From: Paractinoplanes tereljensis
GTDB taxonomy: Bacteria > Actinomycetota > Actinomycetes > Mycobacteriales > Micromonosporaceae
DNA length: 64,000 bases
Assembly: GCF_016862435.1 (NCBI RefSeq)
Contig: NZ_BOMY01000034.1
Coordinates: forward strand, 372,001-436,000
Reading direction: 5' to 3'
Shown here: positions 8,456 through 15,101 of the stretch, in pieces
Layout: the number at the start of each line of letters is the position of its first letter
Numbering within the stretch: position 1 is the stretch's first letter
The notes under the pieces: model-generated
The model's database searches: none
The model's input: only the letters and a program-made list of their open reading frames with translations
What the model was told of the DNA's origin: nothing
Made by a program: the position numbers and the translations under genes

Positions 8456-9965
8456 CTTCGTCGGCGCCGTCGACCAGGGCACCACCAGTACCCGCTTCAT
8501 GGTCTTCGACCATGCCGGGAACGAGGTCGCCCGCCACCAGCTGGAGCACGAGCAGATCCTGCCGCAGGCGGGCTGGGTCGAGCACAACCCGGTGGAGATC
8601 CTGGACCGGACCACCACCGTCGTGCGGACCGCCATGCAGAAGGCCAACCTGCAGGCCAGCGATCTGGCCGCGCTCGGCATCACCAACCAGCGGGAGACCG
8701 CGGTGGTGTGGGACCGCACCACCGGCCGGCCCTACTACAACGCGATCGTCTGGCAGGACACCCGCACCGACCGGATCGCGTCCGCTCTGGACCGGGACGG
8801 CCGCGGCGACGTGATCCGCCGCAAGGCCGGCCTGCCGCCGGCCACCTACTTCTCCGGCGGCAAGATCCAGTGGATTCTGGAGAACGTCGACGGGGTACGC
8901 GCGGCGGCCGAACGGGGCGATGCCATCTTCGGCAACACCGACAGCTGGCTGCTGTGGAACATGACCGGCGGCGTGGACGGCGGGAATCACGTCACCGACG
9001 TGACGAATGCCAGCCGTACCATGCTGATGGATCTTGAATCTTTGCAGTGGGACGACGAACTGCTGGGCTTCTTCGGGATCCCGCGCTCGATGCTCCCCGA
9101 GATCCGGCCGTCGTCCGACCCGAACACCTACGGCGTGGCCCGCTGGCCCGGGCCGCTGGGCGGCGAAGTGCCGCTGACCGGCGACCTCGGCGACCAGCAG
9201 GCGGCTACCGTCGGGCAGGTCTGCTTCGCGCCGGGCGAGGCCAAGAACACCTACGGCACCGGCAATTTCATGCTGCTCAACACCGGCACCGAGCTGGTGC
9301 GCTCGGAGAACGGCCTGCTCACGACCGTCTGCTACAAATTCGGAGACGCAGCCCCGGTGTACGCGCTGGAAGGCTCGATCGCGGTCACCGGTTCGGCGGT
9401 GCAGTGGCTGCGCGACCAGCTCCACGTGATCAAGGACGCGGCCGCCAGCGAGGCCCTGGCCGCGTCGGTGCCGGACAGCGGCGGGGTGTACTTCGTGCCG
9501 GCGTTCTCCGGCCTGTTCGCACCGTACTGGCGGTCCGACGCCCGCGGCGCCATCGTCGGCCTGTCGCGGTTCAACACCGACGCGCACATCGCCCGGGCCA
9601 CCCTGGAGGCGATCTGCTACCAGAGCCGCGACGTCGTCGACGCGATGGCGACCGACTCCGGCGTCACCCTCGACGTACTCAAGGTCGACGGTGGCATCAC
9701 CGCCAACAACCTCTGCATGCAGATCCAGGCCGACGTCCTCGGCGTACCGGTCAGCCGTCCGGTGGTGGCCGAGACGACCGCGCTGGGCGCGGCGTACGCG
9801 GCCGGTCTGGCTGTTGGTTTCTGGAAGTCGACCGACGAGCTGCGGGACAACTGGAACGAGTCGCAGCGCTGGCAGCCGACGTGGTCCTCTTCTCAACGCG
9901 AAACCGGCTATGCACGATGGAAGAAAGCGGTCGAGCGCACTCTCGACTGGGTGGACGTGTCCTGA
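8448..9965 (+). CDS. glpK: Glycerol kinase of the glpFKD operon
   Basis: A 505-residue FGGY kinase making sn-glycerol 3-phosphate. It shows DQGTTSTRFMVFD at about residues 8-20, NQRETAVVWD, WQDTRTDRI, GDQQAATVGQVCF, and the C-terminal LKVDGGITANNLCMQIQADVLGV. Compared with the leftward copy it has a short insertion near residue 215 (SSDPNTYGVARWPG). It is preceded by glpF (8-base overlap) and its stop overlaps the glpD start as TGATG, so facilitator, kinase and dehydrogenase are made as one unit. This is the gylCAB-type order known from Streptomyces. Confidence 0.96.
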   Translation: MADFVGAVDQGTTSTRFMVFDHAGNEVARHQLEHEQILPQAGWVEHNPVEILDRTTTVVRTAMQKANLQASDLAALGITNQRETAVVWDRTTGRPYYNAIVWQDTRTDRIASALDRDGRGDVIRRKAGLPPATYFSGGKIQWILENVDGVRAAAERGDAIFGNTDSWLLWNMTGGVDGGNHVTDVTNASRTMLMDLESLQWDDELLGFFGIPRSMLPEIRPSSDPNTYGVARWPGPLGGEVPLTGDLGDQQAATVGQVCFAPGEAKNTYGTGNFMLLNTGTELVRSENGLLTTVCYKFGDAAPVYALEGSIAVTGSAVQWLRDQLHVIKDAAASEALAASVPDSGGVYFVPAFSGLFAPYWRSDARGAIVGLSRFNTDAHIARATLEAICYQSRDVVDAMATDSGVTLDVLKVDGGITANNLCMQIQADVLGVPVSRPVVAETTALGAAYAAGLAVGFWKSTDELRDNWNESQRWQPTWSSSQRETGYARWKKAVERTLDWVDVS

Positions 9966-11659
9966 TGGTCGCTCTGTCCCCGGAGTATCGGGCTTCGGCG
10001 CTGGCCGCGCTGGCCGGCGCCGAGCTCGACGTCCTGGTCGTGGGCGGTGGCGTGGTCGGCGCGGGCTGCGCCCTCGACGCCACCACCCGCGGCCTGTCGA
10101 CCGGCCTGGTCGAGGCCCGCGACTTCGCATCCGGCACCTCCAGCCGGTCCAGCAAGCTGATCCACGGCGGGCTGCGCTACCTGGAGATGCTCGACTTCGC
10201 GCTGGTCCGCGAAGCGCTGCGGGAGCGCGGTCTGCTGCTCACCCGGCTGGCGCCGCACCTGGTCCGGCCGGTGCGCTTCCTCTATCCGCTGCTGCACCAC
10301 GGCTGGGAACGGGTGTACGCGGGCAGCGGGGTCACCCTCTACGACACCATGGCGCTCGGTGGCGGACTCCCCCACCATCGCAACCTGACCCGGCGAGGTG
10401 CGCTGCGCGAATGCCCCGCGCTGAAGAAGGACGCGCTGGTCGGCGCGCTGCAGTACTACGACGCCCAGGTCGACGACGCCCGGCATACCATGTTCCTGGC
10501 CCGGACCGCCGCCGCCTACGGCGCGCACGTCGCGTCGCGGACCAAAGTGGTGGGTTTCCTCCGGGAGGGTGAGCGGGTCACCGGGGTCCGGGTTCAAGAC
10601 CTGGAACATGACAAGACCTTCGAGGTACGGGCGCAGCAGGTGATCAACGCGACCGGGGTGTGGACCGACGACACCCAGGCCCTGATCGGCGAGCGTGGCC
10701 AGTTCCACGTGCGCGCCTCCAAGGGCATCCACCTGGTCATCCCGCGGGACCGCATCCAGTCCCGGACCGGGCTGATCCTGCGCACCGAGAAGAGCGTCCT
10801 GTTCGTCATCCCGTGGGGCCGGCACTGGATCATCGGCACCACCGACACCGACTGGACCCTGGACAAGGCGCATCCGGCCGCGTCCAGCACCGACATCGAC
10901 TACCTGCTGGAACACGTCAACTCGGTGCTGTCCACGCCCTTGAGCCGGGCCGACGTGCAGGGCGTCTACGCCGGCCTGCGCCCGCTGCTGTCCGGCGAGT
11001 CGGAGTCGACGTCGAAACTGTCCCGCGAACACACCGTCGCCAGTCCGGTGCCGGGCTTGGTCGTGGTGGCGGGCGGCAAGTACACGACGTACCGGGTGAT
11101 GGCCCGCGACGCGGTCGACGCCTGCGTGCACGGGCTGGGCCGCTCGGTTCCGGCGTCGTGCACCCACGACGTGCCGCTGCTGGGTGCCGAGGGATACCCC
11201 GCCCTGTGGAACCGCCGCCGGGTGCTGGCCGCCGAGTCGGGCCTGCACGTGGCCCGGGTAGAACACCTGCTGGGCCGGTACGGAACCCTGGTCACCGAGG
11301 TCCTGGACCTGATCCGGGCGGATTCGGCACTGGGCGCACCGGTCGAGGGCGCCGACGACTACCTGCGAGCCGAGCTCGTCTACGCGGCCAGCCACGAGGG
11401 CGCCCGCCACCTGGAGGACCTGCTCACCCGCCGCACCCGCATCTCGATCGAGACCTTCGACCGGGGTGTGGCCGCGGCACCGGTGGCCGCCGAACTGGTG
11501 GCCGGCGTGCTGGGCTGGACACCGGCGCAGACCGAACGGGAGATCGAGCACTACCGCCTGCGGGTCGAGGCCGAGCGGCGCTCCCAGGAACAACTCGACG
11601 ACGAGACCGCCGACGCCGCCCGGCTCGGTGCACCCGAGGTGGTGCCGCTGAGACCCTAG
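9965..11659 (+). CDS. glpD: Aerobic glycerol-3-phosphate dehydrogenase (FAD-dependent)
   Basis: A 564-residue peripheral membrane flavoprotein that oxidises glycerol 3-phosphate to dihydroxyacetone phosphate and passes electrons to quinone. The FAD-binding motif VLVVGGGVVGAGCALDATTRG is at about residues 21-41, followed by the GlpD signatures GTSSRSSKLIHGGLRYLE and GGKYTTYRVMARDAVD. The C-terminal DAO_C helical domain is present. The start is the ATG overlapping the kinase stop codon. Its stop overlaps that of the convergent F420-type oxidoreductase gene by 4 bases. It completes the pathway from glycerol to glycolysis. Confidence 0.96.
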   Translation: MVALSPEYRASALAALAGAELDVLVVGGGVVGAGCALDATTRGLSTGLVEARDFASGTSSRSSKLIHGGLRYLEMLDFALVREALRERGLLLTRLAPHLVRPVRFLYPLLHHGWERVYAGSGVTLYDTMALGGGLPHHRNLTRRGALRECPALKKDALVGALQYYDAQVDDARHTMFLARTAAAYGAHVASRTKVVGFLREGERVTGVRVQDLEHDKTFEVRAQQVINATGVWTDDTQALIGERGQFHVRASKGIHLVIPRDRIQSRTGLILRTEKSVLFVIPWGRHWIIGTTDTDWTLDKAHPAASSTDIDYLLEHVNSVLSTPLSRADVQGVYAGLRPLLSGESESTSKLSREHTVASPVPGLVVVAGGKYTTYRVMARDAVDACVHGLGRSVPASCTHDVPLLGAEGYPALWNRRRVLAAESGLHVARVEHLLGRYGTLVTEVLDLIRADSALGAPVEGADDYLRAELVYAASHEGARHLEDLLTRRTRISIETFDRGVAAAPVAAELVAGVLGWTPAQTEREIEHYRLRVEAERRSQEQLDDETADAARLGAPEVVPLRP

Positions 11660-12075
11660 ACCCGCTCGAGGATGACCACCGGGATCTCCCGGTCGGTCTT
11701 CTTCGTGTACTCGTCGTAGTCGGGCCACACCTCGGTCATCGCCGCCCACCGGGCCGGTTTCTCGGCCGGGGTGGCGACCCGGGCGGTGGCCCGGAACCGG
11801 TCACCCTTGATCTGCACCTCGACGTTCGGGTCGGCAGTGAGGTTGACGAACCAGGCCGGCGGCTCGGGCGTGCCGCCCTTGGACGCGACGACCAGGTAGG
11901 CGCCCTCGAACTCCCGGTAGATCAGCGCGTGCGAGCGCTGCTCCCCAGACTTACGCCCGGTGGTGAACAGGATCAGGATGGTGGTCCCGTTACGCCAGTG
12001 ATAGCCGTCCTCCCCGTTGGTCTCGAGGTAGCGCTCCACATGCGCAGCACCGTGCAAATCAATAGCTGAACTCAT
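11656..12075 (-). CDS. Deazaflavin (F420)-dependent nitroreductase/oxidoreductase family protein
   Basis: A 139-residue split-barrel protein of the DUF385/Ddn family, recognisable by the order GYHWRNGTTILILFTTGRKSGEQRSHALIY, then ASKGGTPEPPAWFVNLTADP, then VWPDYDEYTKKTDREIPVVILERV. Members use reduced F420 to reduce quinones, nitroaromatics or other electrophiles; the true substrate is unknown. It starts 9 bases after the stop of the WD40-GTPase-TIR gene on the same strand, so it is probably the third gene of that operon. Whether it has a role in the system or is a passenger is open. Confidence 0.88.
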   Translation of the reverse strand: MSSAIDLHGAAHVERYLETNGEDGYHWRNGTTILILFTTGRKSGEQRSHALIYREFEGAYLVVASKGGTPEPPAWFVNLTADPNVEVQIKGDRFRATARVATPAEKPARWAAMTEVWPDYDEYTKKTDREIPVVILERV

Positions 12076-12084
12076 AAACCGACC

Positions 12085-15012
12085 CTACTGCGTGATCCCC
12101 TCCAGCAACCTGGCGAACGGATCAGGGTCACCATGCCGAAAGTCGGCGGCATGCCACTGGGACAGGAAGCCGGTCACCTGACCCGCGTACCCGGGCAGCT
12201 GAACCGGAATGATCCGCAGGTCACGCCGAGCGGACTCGTTAACCAGCAGTTCCTCTTCCATCTTCTGCCACATGCCCAGGCCGTGCGGCCCGAGGAAGAT
12301 CGCGCCGGCCCGGACCCGGCCAATCTGCCGTTCGAGCTCCCCTCGCCACCGTGCGCCGGGCACGAGGTCGACTGGCGCGAACCAGGCCAGCACCCCGGCG
12401 TCCCGCAGCCGCCCGGCGATCTCCGCGACAGCGCCGTGGTCGGCCGTGTTGTAGGACAGGAAAACGTCGTAGTCCTGGGTGGCCTCCTTGCCACGGATCC
12501 GTGCCGTGTTCACGGCGGCCTCCCGGCCTGCGTCGGCGCTGGCGTTCATGTCCCGCACCGCGGCCGCATGGGTCAGCCGCTCCTCCCGGTCGAGCAGCAG
12601 GATCCGGGCCTCCTCGCAGTCGGCGCACAGCACGTCGATGGCGCCCCGCTCCAGCCGGCGGCGCACCACCGCCGGATCCACCCGGTAGGCACACTTCGGG
12701 CAGACGAAAAGCCGCTCCCGCCGCACCGAACCGTCGATCGCCCGGGCCCGCAGGTGCGCGTGCACGTAGTCCTCGAAGAGGTAGCGCGTCTCCTCACTGG
12801 AAGCCGCGTCGAAGAACACGGTCAGCTCGCCGCGCCCCTCCTCGGCCTGCACGACCCGCAGGCCGCACACCCCACCGACCTTCGCCCGATAGGTGCTCCC
12901 GTTGCGCCACATCTCGCTCTGCGAGTACGCCGAAACGCGCGACAACCGCACGACGAGCGTCGCGTAGACGGCGTGCACCGCACCGTCGAACCGGAACACC
13001 ACGTCGGCCGCCTCCGGGTCGGCGTCGATCGGACGGTCCGCGGTGAGCTGCGAGGGAAACACCAGGTCGACGCCGCTGTCGCTGAACTCCCGCAGGCCCA
13101 GGTCATGCCTCAGCAATTCCTCGACGACCGCGATGAGTAGCAACCGTTCCTCGGCGGCCGGCAGGCGCCCGTCGCTCGGCATCGGGAAGTCACCGGCAAG
13201 TGCGCGCGGCTCGCTCAGGCAGCCGAGGCCGTCGGGCTGGGCGCGCGCCTCGTCGATGAGTGCGGACGCGTAGAAGTCCAGCATCTCCGGCCGGAGCAGG
13301 ACGAAGTCACCGAACGACAGCCGGCGGAGCAGGTCGCGCAACTCCAGCAGCCGCACACACGCGTCGAAGCTCGGCCGCAGGCTTCCGTCGTCCGGTAGCG
13401 CCGGGTGGTGCCGCCGGAAGTCACGGAACAGGTCGCCGGCCGTGGCCAGGACCCGTTCACCGTCACGCTCCCCGACCAAGAACTGCTTGATCGTCTCGAA
13501 CAGCTCGGTGGAGACCGACAGCGGCAGCGCCCCCCAGTCGATGGTGGCCCGGATTGCGGCGGCCAGTTCCGGGATCTGCCGCCCCTCCCGTGCACTCGTC
13601 TCGAAGTAGCCGACCAGACCCAGCTCGTCCCGCAGGGCAGCGATCCGCTTGTCGCCGGCCGGGACACCACCACGGTCGCCGCGGGCCGCCACCAGCAGCG
13701 CGGCCGCTCCGGACTGTTGGCGAAGGGCCCGAGCCCAGTAACGGACACCGGCGAACGGGTCGGTCTCGCTCCGCCCGTCGAAGACGATCAGGGCGGCGGT
13801 GGCCTCGGCGAGATGCAACTGATGGATCAGCCGGTAGCCGGACTGGCCGGCCATGTCCCACAGCAGGGTCTCGCGCCTCTCCACCCCGCCGTCCGGCAGC
13901 GCGACCTCGGTGTCCTCAAACGTGAGGACCTGGCGGGCGTGGGTGGAGTCGGTCGGGCGGTACGCCTGACCACTCAGCACCAGACCGAGACCCGACTTGC
14001 CGACGCCGGTCTCGCCGACCAGCACCACCTTGGCGTTGCGGTACGTCCGGCTGGGATGGGCCGGCCCGTCCAGGAGAGTGTCTACGTCGACCTCGTAGGT
14101 GTTGATGCGCCGGCGGATACCTCGGCGCCACAACGCCAGCATCGGGCCGGCCGGAGACGACGCGACGCCCCAGCCTTGGTTCCCCGCGTCGGCCAGACCG
14201 GCCTGCACCACCATCTGCCAGGTGTCGGTTCGCCAGCAGCGCAGTTCCCGCTGGTAGGCGGCACACAGCAGACGGTCGTCGGCCGAGAACGCGACGACGG
14301 CGTTCACCAGGCCTTCCAGCTCGGCAATGGAGTTACCCTCGGCGTCCCAGACACGCAGCATGGGAGAGTGCGCATCGGCCGCACACAGCATCCGGCCGTT
14401 CCACGACCAGGTCATGCCGGTGAGCGGGCGCGTGAAGTCGGCCAGCTTAACCGGGACGGCGTTCGGATCCGGCAGGATATGGGTGCCGGTCGGCCCCTGG
14501 ACAACGATCTGGTCGCCGGCCGGTGACCAGTACACCTCGTCGGCGGTGTCCTTCAGGACCAGGTCGGCGGCGACTCCCCCACCGGTCAACTGAGTAACGT
14601 GGACCGTGCGCGAGCCATCGGCAATCGCCAGGCGCGCACCGCGGGACGAGAACGTCAAGCCGCCGGCATGCAGGCGACGCGACATCGGTTGCCGCCAGAC
14701 CATCATGGTCAGCGAGCTGGTCGTGCGATAGACCTCCACTCCCTCTTGTCGCACGCACGCGAAGGTGGTGGCGTCGTACGGTGACCAGACCGCCGTGCCG
14801 ACCGGATTCCGGTAAAGCGTTTCCGAGCGCCATTCGCGCCGCCACCTGCCGTCGTGGAACATCCATACCTCGGCGCTGTCGCTGATCACCAGGAGCCGTC
14901 GGCCGTCGCACGACCAGCTGCAGGTCAGCGGTTCGGCGGTGCTGGAGGACGGGGGCGGGAGCTGCGAACGCCAGGTGATCGCGGGGTGCAGGTCGCGCTG
15001 GGTTGCAGTCAT
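12085..15012 (-). CDS. WD40 propeller - Ras-like (Roc) GTPase - COR-like - TIR domain signalling protein
   Basis: A 975-residue multidomain protein starting at ATG 15012 (MTATQRDLHP). Residues about 25-320 are WD40-like blades (repeated W-S-x-D/N-G-R patterns, LRVWDAEGN). A small GTPase follows: P-loop VGETGVGKS near 331, switch II WDMAGQ near 384, a G4-like AARGD instead of NKxD, and G5 ETSAREG. Then comes a winged-helix COR-like stretch (FVLLRPEMLDFYASALIDEA), a CPKC/CADC zinc-ribbon pair near 770 and 797, and a C-terminal TIR domain from about 846 (DYDVFLSYNTADHGAV). The TIR helix WQKMEEELL supplies a candidate catalytic Glu as in NAD-degrading TIRs. It is probably cytoplasmic. It is preceded by the beta-solenoid membrane gene (89-base gap). 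Confidence 0.88.
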   Translation of the reverse strand: MTATQRDLHPAITWRSQLPPPSSSTAEPLTCSWSCDGRRLLVISDSAEVWMFHDGRWRREWRSETLYRNPVGTAVWSPYDATTFACVRQEGVEVYRTTSSLTMMVWRQPMSRRLHAGGLTFSSRGARLAIADGSRTVHVTQLTGGGVAADLVLKDTADEVYWSPAGDQIVVQGPTGTHILPDPNAVPVKLADFTRPLTGMTWSWNGRMLCAADAHSPMLRVWDAEGNSIAELEGLVNAVVAFSADDRLLCAAYQRELRCWRTDTWQMVVQAGLADAGNQGWGVASSPAGPMLALWRRGIRRRINTYEVDVDTLLDGPAHPSRTYRNAKVVLVGETGVGKSGLGLVLSGQAYRPTDSTHARQVLTFEDTEVALPDGGVERRETLLWDMAGQSGYRLIHQLHLAEATAALIVFDGRSETDPFAGVRYWARALRQQSGAAALLVAARGDRGGVPAGDKRIAALRDELGLVGYFETSAREGRQIPELAAAIRATIDWGALPLSVSTELFETIKQFLVGERDGERVLATAGDLFRDFRRHHPALPDDGSLRPSFDACVRLLELRDLLRRLSFGDFVLLRPEMLDFYASALIDEARAQPDGLGCLSEPRALAGDFPMPSDGRLPAAEERLLLIAVVEELLRHDLGLREFSDSGVDLVFPSQLTADRPIDADPEAADVVFRFDGAVHAVYATLVVRLSRVSAYSQSEMWRNGSTYRAKVGGVCGLRVVQAEEGRGELTVFFDAASSEETRYLFEDYVHAHLRARAIDGSVRRERLFVCPKCAYRVDPAVVRRRLERGAIDVLCADCEEARILLLDREERLTHAAAVRDMNASADAGREAAVNTARIRGKEATQDYDVFLSYNTADHGAVAEIAGRLRDAGVLAWFAPVDLVPGARWRGELERQIGRVRAGAIFLGPHGLGMWQKMEEELLVNESARRDLRIIPVQLPGYAGQVTGFLSQWHAADFRHGDPDPFARLLEGITQ

Positions 15013-15101
15013 TGGCCGATCCTTGGTCGTCAGGGCGAACGCCTTCAGACCGTAATCGGCACCGGCCTCCCGTTCGTATCCGTCGTGTGGGTGATGCCGG
15101 T

